Shown here in pieces: positions 1-9,872 of a DNA stretch of 64,000 nucleotides. A program made the translations under genes and the position numbers. Where the stretch lies: contig CABXVU010000001.1 in NCBI GenBank assembly GCA_902515775.1, positions 92,366-156,365 of the forward strand. The letters are read 5' to 3'. The notes under the pieces were generated by a model that saw nothing but the letters and a program-made list of their open reading frames with translations, ran no database searches and had not been told where the DNA came from. Numbering within the stretch: position 1 is the first letter of the stretch; the number at the start of each line of letters is the position of its first letter. Origin of the DNA: an uncultured SAR86 cluster bacterium. Lineage in GTDB: Bacteria; Pseudomonadota; Gammaproteobacteria; Magnimaribacterales; D2472.

Positions 1-103
1 GCTGGGATATGCTTCTGGAAACTCCTATAAATTCATGCTGTGGACACATTATAGCTAAGCGTCTACCAATATCTCCATAGCCTAAAATTAAAACTTTTTT
101 CAT
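1..103 (-). CDS. NAD(P)-binding epimerase-like protein (N-terminal fragment)
   Basis: Only the first 34 codons lie in the window; the gene runs off the left edge. The visible start is MKKVLILGYGDIGRRLA, a beta strand followed by a GxGxxG dinucleotide-binding turn (GYGDIG) as in extended SDR or NAD(P)-dependent epimerases. The ATG at 103 is divergent from recG, with 43 bases between the two starts. The exact family and substrate cannot be judged from this fragment. Confidence 0.6.
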   Translation of the reverse strand, partial: MKKVLILGYGDIGRRLAIMCPQHEFIGVSRSISQ

Positions 104-146
104 ATATATGTTTTTAAAGTTCATATATTAAAAGTATTATCGGTAA

Positions 147-2210
147 GTGGCTAATATTGAACTAAAACAATTAAAAGGTATCGGACCTTCTATAGTTGAA
201 AAACTAAATCTCATAGGAATTTTTAACTTAAGAGATTTGTGCTTTCATCTTCCATTTGGATATCAAGATAGAACAAAGATTTCAAATATAAGTGACCTCC
301 AACCCGGAGATGAGAGATTAATTAAAGTAAAGATTATTTCTGCTCAATCCATTTATAGACCTCGAAAGATGATGGTGCTTAAAGCTGCTGATTCATATTC
401 TAATATTAATATTCGCTTTTTTTACTTCCATCCTGCTCAAACGAAGCAGCTTAAAGCTGGAACTGAACTTTTATGCTATGGGAAAGTGAGCTTGAGTAGA
501 TATGGGTTAGAAATGATCCATCCAGAGTATGAAGTTATAGCAAATGATCATGAATTAAAAGATAAAAAATTAACTCCTATATACAGAGTGCCCAAAGGAA
601 TTGGGCAAAAAAAAATTAGGGGATTTATTCAATCGGCAATTTCAAAACTAAATTTCGAGGAGGATTTTCTTAATGTAGAAAGATATGACGCATCTTTAAA
701 CATGAAAATTATTGATGCCTTAGCAACGATTCATAATCCTGATGCAGGCATAAACATCGAAGAAATGCTTCCTGGAGGTTCGCATCCAGCTAGAGTGCGA
801 TTATTGAAAGAGGAAATGATTGCTTTTCAGGCTGGTATGGCTTTATTAAAGAGCAAGCAAAAAAGACATCATGCATTTTCGTTAACCGAAGAAGGTGAAT
901 GGACAGCGGAAGTTAAATCAAATTTTCCTTTTAAATTAACTGGAGCACAAGCAAAAGTAATAGGCGAAATCAAAGAAGATCTATCTCAAGAAGTACCCAT
1001 GATGAGGTTAGTACAAGGAGATGTTGGATCAGGAAAAACAGTTGTAGGCGCATTAGCAGCTGCTTTAGCGCTTGATTCATCATTTCAGGTTGCTTTTATG
1101 GCCCCAACCACACTGCTAGCAGAACAACATTTTATTAGTTTGAAATCATTTTTTAATAAACAAGCAGGAAAAGTAGCTCTTCTTACTGGCAGCACTACTT
1201 CAAGCCAAAGAAAGAAAATCTTAGAGGACCTCAAAGATAGTAAGATCAAATTACTAGTTGGAACCCATGCTTTATTTCAAAAAAGTGTTGGGTTTTCTAA
1301 TCTTGCTCTCATTATTATTGATGAGCAGCATAGGTTTGGAGTGAATCAGCGACTAGCCTTAAGAAAAAAAAATGACTCTGAAACATCAGCACCTCATCAG
1401 CTGACATTAACAGCAACCCCCATTCCAAGAACGCTTTCTATGAGTGTATATGCAAATATGGATGTGTCTGTAATCGATGAGCTGCCTCCAGGTAGAAAGC
1501 CAATTCAAACATCATGTTTACCTTTAAGCGGAAAAGATAAGCTTATTGAAAGAATGCTAGCTGCAACAAAACAAGGGAGCAAAATATATTGGATATGCCC
1601 TTTAATCGAAGAGTCTGAAAACCTAGATTTAAATGCCGTCATGGAAACATACGAGGATTTATCAGAACATTTTAGTCAAGATAAGGTTGGTTGCCTGCAT
1701 GGCAAGCTATCAGCAAATAAAAAACAAGAGCAGATTCAAGCTTTCAAGGATTCCAAAACTTCAATCTTGGTTTCAACGACCGTTGTTGAGGTAGGAGTCG
1801 ATATCCCTGATGCAGATATCATGGTCATTGAAAATGCAGAAAGATTTGGTTTGGCTCAACTGCATCAATTAAGAGGCAGAATAGGCAGAGGAACCAAAGA
1901 AAGCTATTGCATTCTTCTGCACAAAGATAAAATTCAAGATGTTTCATCGCAAAGACTTCAAGTATTAGTAGACTCTCAAGATGGTTTCAAAATTGCTGAA
2001 GAAGATCTTGTAATAAGAGGGCCTGGAGAAATTATGGGCGCACAACAAACTGGTATTGTACCGATGAAATATACCAATCTTGTTAGGGATAGTCAGTATC
2101 TCATGGAAACTAAAAAAGTTGCCGAGTCAATATGCAATGAAGACCCAGAGCTTACTAATCAGCTCATTGAGAGATGGATTTCTGGATCTATAGCTTTTGC
2201 TGACGCTTAA
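147..2210 (+). CDS. recG: ATP-dependent DNA helicase RecG
   Basis: RecG remodels stalled replication forks and branch-migrates Holliday junctions. The 687-residue product is close to the usual RecG length. An N-terminal wedge/OB region is followed by a superfamily 2 helicase core: Walker A GDVGSGKT near residue 291, the DEQH box near 391 (DEQHRFGV), TATPIPRT (motif III) and the C-terminal motif LHQLRGRIGRG. The start is GTG; no ATG gives a better N-terminus. It ends exactly one base before the convergent downstream gene. Identification is secure. Confidence 0.96.
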   Translation: MANIELKQLKGIGPSIVEKLNLIGIFNLRDLCFHLPFGYQDRTKISNISDLQPGDERLIKVKIISAQSIYRPRKMMVLKAADSYSNINIRFFYFHPAQTKQLKAGTELLCYGKVSLSRYGLEMIHPEYEVIANDHELKDKKLTPIYRVPKGIGQKKIRGFIQSAISKLNFEEDFLNVERYDASLNMKIIDALATIHNPDAGINIEEMLPGGSHPARVRLLKEEMIAFQAGMALLKSKQKRHHAFSLTEEGEWTAEVKSNFPFKLTGAQAKVIGEIKEDLSQEVPMMRLVQGDVGSGKTVVGALAAALALDSSFQVAFMAPTTLLAEQHFISLKSFFNKQAGKVALLTGSTTSSQRKKILEDLKDSKIKLLVGTHALFQKSVGFSNLALIIIDEQHRFGVNQRLALRKKNDSETSAPHQLTLTATPIPRTLSMSVYANMDVSVIDELPPGRKPIQTSCLPLSGKDKLIERMLAATKQGSKIYWICPLIEESENLDLNAVMETYEDLSEHFSQDKVGCLHGKLSANKKQEQIQAFKDSKTSILVSTTVVEVGVDIPDADIMVIENAERFGLAQLHQLRGRIGRGTKESYCILLHKDKIQDVSSQRLQVLVDSQDGFKIAEEDLVIRGPGEIMGAQQTGIVPMKYTNLVRDSQYLMETKKVAESICNEDPELTNQLIERWISGSIAFADA

Positions 2211-2537
2211 TTATCTAGTCAATATTTCCATTGCTTTTTTATCGTCTACTACAGGGACTATTGCAGATTCACAGACTTCGCTCCATCCATTAGCAAATTC
2301 AATTACAAGAGTCGGGTCTTCGGCTTCAACTAAGACTATACCATTGCCAGTCGTTAAGTCGTGATATCTAGCTAGCTTTGAAGAGCCTTCTAGAAATTGA
2401 CCATCAAGTTCATCTAAAGTCATGGTGGCAAAAACTTTATATGCCTCTTGATCGCATTTAAAATCAATCAGATATACAGCTGCTTGTGAAATATTACAAA
2501 ACAACAAGGTAATTGCTAGAACAAAATATTTTTTCAT
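2211..2537 (-). CDS. Small secreted protein, DUF3303-like
   Basis: This 108-residue protein has a clear Sec signal peptide (MKKYFVLAITLLFCNISQAA). The mature part has a hydrophobic GIVLVEAEDPTLVIEFANGW segment and an acidic C-terminus (PVVDDKKAMEIL). That pattern resembles DUF3303 proteins, which are small ferredoxin-like-fold proteins of unknown role; the family match is from memory and is moderate. It is convergent with recG with no spacer and lies downstream of the MAPEG gene on the same strand, so the two may be cotranscribed. No catalytic motif is visible. Confidence 0.6.
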   Translation of the reverse strand: MKKYFVLAITLLFCNISQAAVYLIDFKCDQEAYKVFATMTLDELDGQFLEGSSKLARYHDLTTGNGIVLVEAEDPTLVIEFANGWSEVCESAIVPVVDDKKAMEILTR

Positions 2538-2583
2538 TTTAAGTCTCCAATGTATTTAAATAATAATAATTTATAAAATAACT

Positions 2584-2988
2584 CTAAGCAAAAATCTGAG
2601 AATATGCCATATAAGCAATAATTAGCCACCCTAAAGCAAATAATAAAAATCTTACAAGGACTATGTTAATAGTTAATTGAACTAGTGAATGAATAATTCT
2701 TAACATCACAAATGCCCATGCCAACTGAACCATAAATGAATCAAAATTATCAATTAAGGCAATTGATAAAGTCACAGCATAAAATGCAACAGGCTGCTCA
2801 AAAAGGTGATTATAGTTATCTGACGTTCTTTCAACCCAAGCAGGCATTGAGCCTTTAAGATCTTTCGTGTGCGCTGCGTCCTGCGGATTTTTCATGAATC
2901 TAAGTCTGCCAAATGCCATCACTAAAAAAATTGTAAAAGTCCAAAGTCCTAATACAAGAACTGGTACTAAAAGTGCTAATTGATTCAT
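2584..2988 (-). CDS. MAPEG family membrane protein
   Basis: This 134-residue integral membrane protein has about four hydrophobic segments and the MAPEG arrangement: a charged loop after helix 1 (RLRFMKNPQDA), then NHLFEQPVAFYAV, which matches the conserved N-[HL]-x-E-xP signature at the start of helix 2. Family members include microsomal glutathione transferases, but bacterial members of this size mostly have no assigned substrate. A second, distinct MAPEG protein lies at 30152-30520. No specific enzyme activity can be claimed. Confidence 0.8.
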   Translation of the reverse strand: MNQLALLVPVLVLGLWTFTIFLVMAFGRLRFMKNPQDAAHTKDLKGSMPAWVERTSDNYNHLFEQPVAFYAVTLSIALIDNFDSFMVQLAWAFVMLRIIHSLVQLTINIVLVRFLLFALGWLIIAYMAYSQIFA

Positions 2989-3138
2989 ATTTATCTATCC
3001 AAATTTATTTTCATATGTAAACTTTACATTAAATCGCCAAAGCAAAATATTTTTCATTTTATGCCTTCATTAGATTTAATAATAATTTATTATAAGAAAT
3101 GTTTAGCAAACTGCATAAACTATGAATAGGTACAGAAA

Positions 3139-3786
3139 ATGAATCTTTTAGCAGGCTCAACCGGATTTTTAGGCAATCTTATCCTAAAAGAATTAGGCTT
3201 AAATAAAAGCCCAATTATAGCTTTGGGAAGAAGAGCCATTCCTAACTTGCCAGATAGCGCACAAGAATTAATTATTGACTTTGATAACATCTCAGCATTG
3301 AAACTTCCTAAGTTAGAAACTGTTTATCTTTCACTAGGATATCCCTTGTATTATCAAAACGTTTTAGGTGTAATGAACCCTACTCTCAAAGAAAGCTTTT
3401 TTAAAGTAGATTTTACTTATCAACTACAGATAGCTGAAAAAGCTAAAGAAGTCGGCGCTAAAAACATTGTTCTTATTTCAGCAGCTGGAGCTAATCCAAA
3501 TTCTTGGAACTATTATTTAAAAACTAAAGGTAAACTTGAAACTGAAATAATTAAACTAGGATTTGAAAGCACAAATTTTTTTCAACCCGGACATCTCATG
3601 GGAAATAAGCCTAGGCTGGATATAGTTATAGCTGATGTAGTATCTTTGATTGCTGATCCTTTTTTGTATGGGCCTTTAAAGAAATTTAGAAGCATTTCAG
3701 CAAAAAAAATATCTAATTCAGTTGTGCAAAAACCTGAATGTAAAAAAGCTGGAATAAACTATTATGAATTCAAAGACTTCATTTAA
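3139..3786 (+). CDS. NAD(P)H-binding Rossmann protein (HTATIP2/atypical SDR type)
   Basis: This 215-residue protein begins with MNLLAGSTGFLGNLILKEL, a GxxGxxG nucleotide-binding loop (GSTGFLG) of atypical SDRs. A later VLISAAGAN strand is followed by YYLKTKGKLE, which supplies a YxxxK-like pair. The length and the HTATIP2-like order (loop, SAAGA, YxxxK, then FQPGHLMG) suggest an NAD(P)-dependent oxidoreductase or nucleotide sensor of unknown substrate. It is a single-gene unit that ends at a strong hairpin terminator. Family confidence is good; function is unknown. Confidence 0.75.
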   Translation: MNLLAGSTGFLGNLILKELGLNKSPIIALGRRAIPNLPDSAQELIIDFDNISALKLPKLETVYLSLGYPLYYQNVLGVMNPTLKESFFKVDFTYQLQIAEKAKEVGAKNIVLISAAGANPNSWNYYLKTKGKLETEIIKLGFESTNFFQPGHLMGNKPRLDIVIADVVSLIADPFLYGPLKKFRSISAKKISNSVVQKPECKKAGINYYEFKDFI

Positions 3787-3795
3787 ACGAAATAG

Positions 3796-3821
3796 AAAAA
3801 CCCGCAGATGCGGGTCTTTTT
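3796..3821. terminator. Bidirectional intrinsic terminator
   Basis: A perfect six-pair stem (CCCGCA at 3801-3806, TGCGGG at 3809-3814) is flanked by an A run on the left and TCTTTTT on the right. It can therefore terminate the NAD(P)-binding gene on the plus strand and the pyrophosphatase gene arriving from the right on the minus strand. Confidence 0.9.
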
Positions 3822-3842
3822 AAGTTTCTAATTAAGTTATTT

Positions 3843-5834
3843 TTAAAACATTCCGTTCAATGTTAACAATGGAGCAATAACTAAACTAACGATTGCCATT
3901 ACATTTATTAAGATATTCATTGAAGGGCCAGATGTATCTTTGAATGGATCGCCAACAGTATCTCCGACAACAGCTGCAGCATGGGTATCAGAACCCTTTC
4001 CACCAAGGTTGCCCTTCTCAACATATTTCTTGGCATTGTCCCAAGCACCGCCAGCATTTGCCATAAACAAGGCAAGTGCAACGCAACCTAAAAGACCGCC
4101 TGCAAGCATTCCACCTAGTGCCATGGCACCTAAACCAAACCCAACAACTGCTGGCATTGCTACTGCAATAACACCAGGTAACATCATTTTCTTTAAGGCG
4201 GCTTTGGTTGCTATCTCAACACATTTTTCTGAGTCAGGATCAGCATTGCCCTCCATTAAGCCAGCAATTTCTCTGAACTGTCTTCTAATTTCGTTAATCA
4301 TTTCAAACGCAGCATCTCCAACAGCCGTCATGGTAATTGAAGAAATTAAAAAAGGAATACATATTCCTATAAACATTCCAACTAATACAATTGGTTGGCC
4401 AAGAGACAAGGTAAAAGCTTCGCCGAAGTTAAGACTCACAACTGCTGAGAATGCAGAAATAATTGCTAGTGCTGCAAGAGCTGCAGCTCCAATTGCAAAA
4501 CCTTTTCCTATGGCTGCTGTTGTATTGCCAAGCTCATCCAATGAATCAGTAATCTCTCTTACATCCTCACCCATGCCAGCCATCTCTGCTATTCCGCCAG
4601 CATTATCTGCCACCGGACCATATGCATCAATAGCCATAGTTATACCAACAGTTGAAAGCATGCCGACTGCAGCAACACCAACTCCATAAACGCCTGATAA
4701 ACTTGTGGATATAAGAATAATGGTTGCCAATACTAAAATCGGAATTACGACAGACTGCATTCCAACAGAAAGGCCTGAAATCATAACCGTTGCTGAACCA
4801 GTCTCTCCAGACTCAGCAATTTTTTTCACAGGGGCTCCGCCGGTATAGTATTCAGTAATTAGTCCAATAAGGACCCCACCAACAGCTCCACAAACGACTG
4901 CCCACCAAACATTCATTGAAACACCAACCATGCTGTTTGTTAAAAAATAAGCCAAGATAATAAAAATAACTGGAGCTAAAAGAGTTCCTGATCTTAAAGC
5001 GCTTGCTGGAGCTTTTGCTGATTGCAATTTAACAATCATTATCCCAATAATAGAAGCTATGAGGCCAATTGAAGTTAGCGCCAATGGATACATCATCATT
5101 TCTTCGGAGCCTAAAGTATAAGCTATAGCAATAGAAGCAATCATTGAACCACAGTAGGATTCAAAAATATCTGAGCCCATTCCTGCGACATCACCAACAT
5201 TATCTCCAACATTATCTGCAATAACTCCAGGATTCCTTGGATCATCTTCGGGAATGCCAGCCTCAATCTTGCCAACCAAGTCAGCTCCAACATCTGCACT
5301 CTTTGTAAAAATACCTCCGCCAACTCGAGAGAATAATGCAACAACTGACGCACCCATACCAAATCCCTCAAGTGCATGAACATGAGATTCACTGAAAAAA
5401 TAGAATAGGCCACCTAGACCAATTAAGCCAAGTGAGGCGACACATAATCCCATCACAGAACCCCCATAGAAAGAAACACTTAATGCAGCAGCTGCACCAT
5501 CTTGCTGAGCTGCAGTTGCAGTTCTAACATTAGCTTTTGTTGCTGCATACATTCCAATAAATCCTGCTAATGATGAACATGCTGCACCAACAATAACTGC
5601 AATAGCTGATTGAATTGTTAGAAAAGTTGCAACCAGAATAACCAATACAGCAACAAAAATTAATAGATAGGTATATTCGGTTTTCATGAATTTCATTGCA
5701 CCCTTATGAATTTCGTCACCAATCTTTTTCACTTGGTCTGTTCCATCTGAATAACGCATGACCAAACTGAATACCACAAAAGCAGCAACTAAACCAAAAA
5801 TACCTAATGCAGGTGCAATTAATACATTCATCAT
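3843..5834 (-). CDS. hppA: Membrane ion-translocating pyrophosphatase, K+-dependent type
   Basis: This 663-residue multi-pass protein couples hydrolysis of cytoplasmic pyrophosphate to pumping of H+ (or Na+) across the inner membrane. The substrate-binding loops are present: [18 protein letters not shown] with the DNVGDNVGD acidic motif, and a second acidic loop near the C-terminus ([15 protein letters not shown]). At about residues 436-443 it reads GNTTAAIG. Alanine at the position equivalent to 460 of the Carboxydothermus enzyme, where K+-independent enzymes have lysine, marks the K+-dependent subfamily. Whether H+ or Na+ is pumped is not decided here. An AGGAGAG ribosome site precedes the start; two adjacent ATGs are possible. 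Confidence 0.95.
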   Translation of the reverse strand: MMNVLIAPALGIFGLVAAFVVFSLVMRYSDGTDQVKKIGDEIHKGAMKFMKTEYTYLLIFVAVLVILVATFLTIQSAIAVIVGAACSSLAGFIGMYAATKANVRTATAAQQDGAAAALSVSFYGGSVMGLCVASLGLIGLGGLFYFFSESHVHALEGFGMGASVVALFSRVGGGIFTKSADVGADLVGKIEAGIPEDDPRNPGVIADNVGDNVGDVAGMGSDIFESYCGSMIASIAIAYTLGSEEMMMYPLALTSIGLIASIIGIMIVKLQSAKAPASALRSGTLLAPVIFIILAYFLTNSMVGVSMNVWWAVVCGAVGGVLIGLITEYYTGGAPVKKIAESGETGSATVMISGLSVGMQSVVIPILVLATIILISTSLSGVYGVGVAAVGMLSTVGITMAIDAYGPVADNAGGIAEMAGMGEDVREITDSLDELGNTTAAIGKGFAIGAAALAALAIISAFSAVVSLNFGEAFTLSLGQPIVLVGMFIGICIPFLISSITMTAVGDAAFEMINEIRRQFREIAGLMEGNADPDSEKCVEIATKAALKKMMLPGVIAVAMPAVVGFGLGAMALGGMLAGGLLGCVALALFMANAGGAWDNAKKYVEKGNLGGKGSDTHAAAVVGDTVGDPFKDTSGPSMNILINVMAIVSLVIAPLLTLNGMF

Positions 5835-5891
5835 TTCTCTCCTTTTAACAAGCGTTAGATTTTATCAAATAAAATTAAGTTTAATTAGTAA

Positions 5892-7154
5892 TTAAGCCTT
5901 TGAATTAAAAATATTTTCATCCAACTGATTCTCTGTTTTCGCAACTATACATGCAATTGCGGCATCACCGGTAACATTTACCGATGTTCTGATCATATCT
6001 AGAACTCTATCAACTGCCAAAATGATCCCTATTGCCTCAAGTGGTAAGTTAAATTGCTGCAAAATTATTATTAAAGTAATCGTTCCAGCTGATGGAACAG
6101 CAGCTGTTCCAATTGAGGTTGCAACAGCTAGTAAGACAACTTGCATATACTGAAATAGTGTTAGATCAATGCCAGACATTTGAGCAATAAATACAGTTGC
6201 TAAGCCTTGCATGATTGCTGTTCCATCCATATTGATAGTAGCTCCAACAGGCACCACAAAAGAAGCTATATTCTGATTAACGCCTAAATCTTGATTAGCG
6301 GTTTTAAGGGTTACTGGAATTGTTGCAGCGCTTGATGAAGTAGAAAATGCAAATAAAACAACATCTTTCATCTTTTTGAAAAAAGTTATTGGATTTAAAC
6401 CACCTATAACCTTTAGAAAAAAAGAGTAGGTAAAAGCTGCGTGAAATAAGAGCAGGGTAATTAATAAAACAACATAGGCAACAACGTCTTGGAATATATC
6501 AAGCCCATCAGCGATAACAAATTTTCCAATTAAACAAAAAACACCCAAGGGTGCAAAACTCATTATCATTACAATTAGTTGTAAAAATACAGTATTTAAT
6601 TTAGAAAATGAATCGCTTAAATTACCTGTTAAATGATTAGTCTTATTCAGTGCTAGACCAAAGATAATGCTAAAGAAAACTATTGCTAGCATTTGGTTTT
6701 CTGCCATTGCTTGAATAATGTTTGATGGAAAAATTCCCACAATAGTAGAATAAATTCCTTGGCCCTCAGGCAAGGAGCTTGGTGCAACCATTGCTAATTC
6801 AGATGAGTAATTAGAGCCTGGTTTAAAGAGCGAACCTGCAAGTAAGGCTAAAGATACTGCTATGGCAGTTGTTAGCAAATAGAATCCAACAGTCTTAAAT
6901 GTTAACTTTCCTAAAGACTGTTCCCTTCCTAAAGAGGAAATGCCGGATACCAAAGAAAAGAAAACTAAAGGCACAACTAACAACTTCAGGAGATTCATGA
7001 AGATATCTCCCCCAAGATTAAAAATATATTTTTCTATTAAGTCATCAATCTGGCTTGGTAAAAAATCAGTGTAAAAAAGAAAAGAACCGACAACAAAACC
7101 GAGAATCAGACCAATAAGTATGTTTCTGGTAAGGTTTTTTGGGGTATCAATCAT
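5892..7154 (-). CDS. Sodium:dicarboxylate/amino acid symporter (DAACS family)
   Basis: This 420-residue polytopic transporter imports C4-dicarboxylates or acidic amino acids with Na+ or H+. The diagnostic family motifs are present: a serine-rich hairpin ([13 protein letters not shown]), the unwound-helix motif [11 protein letters not shown], and the substrate-binding helix near the C-terminus ([17 protein letters not shown]). The aspartate and arginine in the last helix fit a dicarboxylate or glutamate/aspartate substrate. Its ATG overlaps the TGA of the upstream rubredoxin gene (ATGA), which suggests translational coupling. The exact substrate is not resolved. Confidence 0.92.
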   Translation of the reverse strand: MIDTPKNLTRNILIGLILGFVVGSFLFYTDFLPSQIDDLIEKYIFNLGGDIFMNLLKLLVVPLVFFSLVSGISSLGREQSLGKLTFKTVGFYLLTTAIAVSLALLAGSLFKPGSNYSSELAMVAPSSLPEGQGIYSTIVGIFPSNIIQAMAENQMLAIVFFSIIFGLALNKTNHLTGNLSDSFSKLNTVFLQLIVMIMSFAPLGVFCLIGKFVIADGLDIFQDVVAYVVLLITLLLFHAAFTYSFFLKVIGGLNPITFFKKMKDVVLFAFSTSSSAATIPVTLKTANQDLGVNQNIASFVVPVGATINMDGTAIMQGLATVFIAQMSGIDLTLFQYMQVVLLAVATSIGTAAVPSAGTITLIIILQQFNLPLEAIGIILAVDRVLDMIRTSVNVTGDAAIACIVAKTENQLDENIFNSKA

Positions 7155-7324
7155 TCAATTTCTATCATTTCAAAATCTTCTTTACCGACTCCGCAATCTG
7201 GACACAACCAATCATCAGGAACATCATCCCATGCAGTACCAGCCTCAATGCCATCATCAGGCCAGCCTAGTTCTTCGTCATATATCAATCCGCAAACAAT
7301 GCATTCCCATTTTTTATATTGCAT
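7151..7324 (-). CDS. rubA: Rubredoxin
   Basis: This 57-residue open frame encodes a typical one-iron rubredoxin electron carrier. Two CxxCG knuckles (CIVCG at residues 8-12 and CPDCG at 41-45) provide the four Fe-coordinating cysteines. The linker has the usual aromatic and acidic residues ([20 protein letters not shown]). The ATG at 7324 is followed by a complete frame to a TGA that overlaps the start of the downstream symporter by four bases. It could supply electrons to an alkane hydroxylase or to oxygen-stress proteins, but no such partner is in the window. Confidence 0.95.
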   Translation of the reverse strand: MQYKKWECIVCGLIYDEELGWPDDGIEAGTAWDDVPDDWLCPDCGVGKEDFEMIEIE

Positions 7325-7364
7325 TTTTTCTCTCTTATTTTATCAGTGTTAAAAGTCTCATTTA

Positions 7365-7904
7365 ATGAAAATTAAGCAGGCTATAATATCAGATTTTAAA
7401 GATCTAATTTTAATGCAACTTACAAGAAAAAATAAATGGCTAAATTCTTCGGAATTAAAACATCGCTTAAAAGAAAAAAGAATTCTAGATTGGTTGAATG
7501 AGGAGTATTCAATTACAAAAAAAATTTCATCTAAAGCCGAATTCAAACTAGAAATTTTACGAGATGATATTGGAATAGCAGAAGATGACGAATATGCGGC
7601 TCTTAAAATGTCTCCTGAAGAGGTTCGGATTAGAGAAGTATTGCTGTATGGAAATTTATTACCCTTGGTTCATGCAAGAAGTATCATCCCAACTCTTACA
7701 TCATCTAAAGGATATCCAGGATTGGGATCAATAGGGTCTAAGCCACTGGGTGATCTGATCTTTCAAAGTAAATTATTTGTTAAAACTAATCGTGAATTTG
7801 CAGAATTTACTATGGCTGATAAAAGTACTGTTTGGGGAAGAAGAACACATTACCTTGTTCGTGATTGCCCATTAACTGTTATGGAGGTTTTCTTATCCCC
7901 ATGA
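7365..7904 (+). CDS. ubiC: Chorismate--pyruvate lyase UbiC
   Basis: UbiC removes pyruvate from chorismate to give 4-hydroxybenzoate, the first committed step of ubiquinone synthesis. The 179-residue protein carries the family landmarks: REVLLYGNLLPLVHARSIIP, then GSKPLGDLIF, then a C-terminal WGRRTHYLV and a VMEVFLSP ending, with the conserved arginines and the product-binding glutamate. It is the first gene of a five-gene plus-strand run and overlaps ubiA by four bases, as expected for genes acting in sequence. Confidence 0.9.
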   Translation: MKIKQAIISDFKDLILMQLTRKNKWLNSSELKHRLKEKRILDWLNEEYSITKKISSKAEFKLEILRDDIGIAEDDEYAALKMSPEEVRIREVLLYGNLLPLVHARSIIPTLTSSKGYPGLGSIGSKPLGDLIFQSKLFVKTNREFAEFTMADKSTVWGRRTHYLVRDCPLTVMEVFLSP

Positions 7905-8743
7905 ATAAAGCACACGCATTCTTTGAATTAATGAGGCTTGATAAGCCTATTGGGATATATCTTTTACTTTGGCCAGCATTATTAGCATTAATTATAAGTA
8001 CTGGTGGTAATTTTATATATTCTGATTTTTTAATAGTTGTTATAGGAAGCATCTTGGTTAGATCTGCGGGTTGCGTTATTAACGATATATGGGATAGAGA
8101 CCTTGATGGCGATGTAGAAAGAACAAAATTAAGGCCAATTCCGAGTAAAAGAGTATCAATATACGAAGGCTGGGCTCTATTTTTAATTCTTGGATTTTTA
8201 AGTTTGATTTTACTCAGCCTAACTAATGCAAATACCATTTTTATAAGTTTTTGCTTTAGCCTATTGATAATTTTATATCCCCTCACAAAAAGATTTTTAA
8301 TGGGGCCGCAAATATTTCTTGGTCTCACTTTTAATCCAACGATTATTGTTTATGCCATGACAGATGAATTAAATAATTCAACAATGATATTTCTTTACTT
8401 TGCAATTGCTGCGATGACTATTGCTTTTGATACGCTTTATGGATTATGTGATATAGATGATGACAAAAAATTAGGTATTAACTCGACACCAATTTGGTGG
8501 GGATCAAATACTTTAAAAATTGTTGCCTGCTTTCAATCTATGGCAATTTTTCTTTTGCTAATTGTGGGATGGCAGGCTGCACTAAAATTTGTTTGGTTCT
8601 TAGGAGTATTTTTTTTGATTGGATTTTACTTACACCAACATCACCTTGCTAATCAAAAGAAATACTTCCAAGCATTTAAAAATAATCATTGGGCATCTTT
8701 TTATTTACTAATGCTCTCAGTATTATGTTTTCTTAATATTTAA
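7901..8743 (+). CDS. ubiA: 4-hydroxybenzoate polyprenyltransferase UbiA
   Basis: This membrane prenyltransferase joins the polyprenyl tail to 4-hydroxybenzoate. The ATG at 7901 overlaps the ubiC stop as ATGA and gives MNKAHAFFELMRLDKPIGIY, the normal UbiA N-terminus. The open frame could run 12 codons further upstream, but that part reads as ubiC-overlap sequence. It has about eight hydrophobic helices, a first aspartate motif NDIWDRDLDGDVERT and a second DIDDDKKLGI. The product is 280 residues. Its placement directly after ubiC confirms the role. Confidence 0.93.
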   Translation: MNKAHAFFELMRLDKPIGIYLLLWPALLALIISTGGNFIYSDFLIVVIGSILVRSAGCVINDIWDRDLDGDVERTKLRPIPSKRVSIYEGWALFLILGFLSLILLSLTNANTIFISFCFSLLIILYPLTKRFLMGPQIFLGLTFNPTIIVYAMTDELNNSTMIFLYFAIAAMTIAFDTLYGLCDIDDDKKLGINSTPIWWGSNTLKIVACFQSMAIFLLLIVGWQAALKFVWFLGVFFLIGFYLHQHHLANQKKYFQAFKNNHWASFYLLMLSVLCFLNI

Positions 8744-8747
8744 TTCC

Positions 8748-9872
8748 ATGAAATCTGAAATTCAAAAAATTAATTTAAAAGAGAAATCTTATTCATTTAA
8801 AGCAAATAATCCTTTTGAAGATTTTGCATACCTTAGAGCGATGGAGCAAAGTGAATCTGCTGCAGAAATCTCTGGGTGGATTCCAAATCATCTAGGAGAA
8901 ATTGAAGGTGAAAAATTGATAAGTTTTATGCCGTTATATAAAAAGTTTAACAGTTATGGTGAATTCATTTTCGATCAGCAATGGGCAAATGCCTTACAAA
9001 GGACGGGTAGAAGTTATTACCCTAAATTACTAACAGCAATTCCTTTTACTCCTTGTGAGGGAGATAGAATTCTAGCTAAAAATAAAAAAAATAAAATTGG
9101 TCTAATTGATGCGGGTATAAAAAAAATGGAGGCAGAGCAAATAGAGACTTGGCATATTCTTTTTCCAAATGAAGAGTGCAAGGCCATTTTGCGTGATAGA
9201 AACTTTATTGAAAGATTTAATTACAGATTTACATGGATAAATGATAATTTTTCTGACTTTGATCATTTCTTGTCAATTTTTACATCTCGTCAAAGATCTA
9301 CTATTCGAAAAGAGAGAAATAGCATTAAGAAATTAAACATTAAAATTAATTGCAAAAAATGTGATGAAATTACTATTGAAGATTGGGATTTATTTTATAT
9401 ATTTTATCAAAGAACATACTATGAGAGAGCCCAAAATCCATATCTAAATAAGGAATTTTTTTATTTAATAAATACCGGAAATCAGTATGTTAAACCAGTT
9501 ATTTTCTTTGCAGAGCTTGAAGGAGAAACAATTGGTGCCTCACTTTGTTTTGAAGGTGAAAATACCTTGTATGGAAGACATTGGGGAGCAACAAAGAAAA
9601 TAAAGAACCTGCACTTTGAATGTTGTTATTATCAAGGAATAGAATACTGTATAAAGAACAATCTCAAATACTTTGATCCAGGAGTTCAAGGTGAACATAA
9701 AATTAGGAGAGGATTTCAACCACATTCAAGCTCATCATTTCATTATTTTTTAAAAAAAGATTTTGATGAAGCTGTAATTCATTTTTGTGCATCTGAAAAA
9801 ATACAAATAGAAAATTATATTGAAGCCTGCAAATCCTATACTCCTTTCAACAAAGATTATAAAATTTATTAG
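8748..9872 (+). CDS. COG3146/DUF482 GNAT-like acyltransferase
   Basis: This 374-residue protein belongs to the peptidogalycan biosynthesis/recognition-like GNAT group (DUF482, COG3146). Family landmarks read in order: FLRAMEQSESAAEISGW-like N-terminus, HLGEIEGEKLISFMPLYKK, YGEFIFDQQWANA, YYPKLLTAIPFTPCEGDRIL, and a C-terminal GNAT half ending in a FDPGVQGEHKIRRGF-like segment. The biochemical function of the family is unsettled; aminoacyl or acyl transfer is assumed from the fold. It sits four bases after ubiA and abuts yqiB, so it is probably in the ubi operon. Confidence 0.82.
   Translation: MKSEIQKINLKEKSYSFKANNPFEDFAYLRAMEQSESAAEISGWIPNHLGEIEGEKLISFMPLYKKFNSYGEFIFDQQWANALQRTGRSYYPKLLTAIPFTPCEGDRILAKNKKNKIGLIDAGIKKMEAEQIETWHILFPNEECKAILRDRNFIERFNYRFTWINDNFSDFDHFLSIFTSRQRSTIRKERNSIKKLNIKINCKKCDEITIEDWDLFYIFYQRTYYERAQNPYLNKEFFYLINTGNQYVKPVIFFAELEGETIGASLCFEGENTLYGRHWGATKKIKNLHFECCYYQGIEYCIKNNLKYFDPGVQGEHKIRRGFQPHSSSSFHYFLKKDFDEAVIHFCASEKIQIENYIEACKSYTPFNKDYKIY

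Noticed and set aside
2989-3138. Short gene between the MAPEG gene and the NAD(P)-binding gene
   Set aside because: No frame with a plausible start and ribosome site was seen; it is likely a divergent promoter region.
3940-4689. Long plus-strand open frame (249 codons) inside the pyrophosphatase gene
   Set aside because: It is the antisense shadow of hppA, biased to Pro, Ala, Ser and Thr with no domain, while the minus strand encodes a clear full-length pyrophosphatase.
7879-8328. Minus-strand 149-codon frame inside ubiA
   Set aside because: It is antisense to a well-supported polytopic UbiA and has no recognisable domain or ribosome site.
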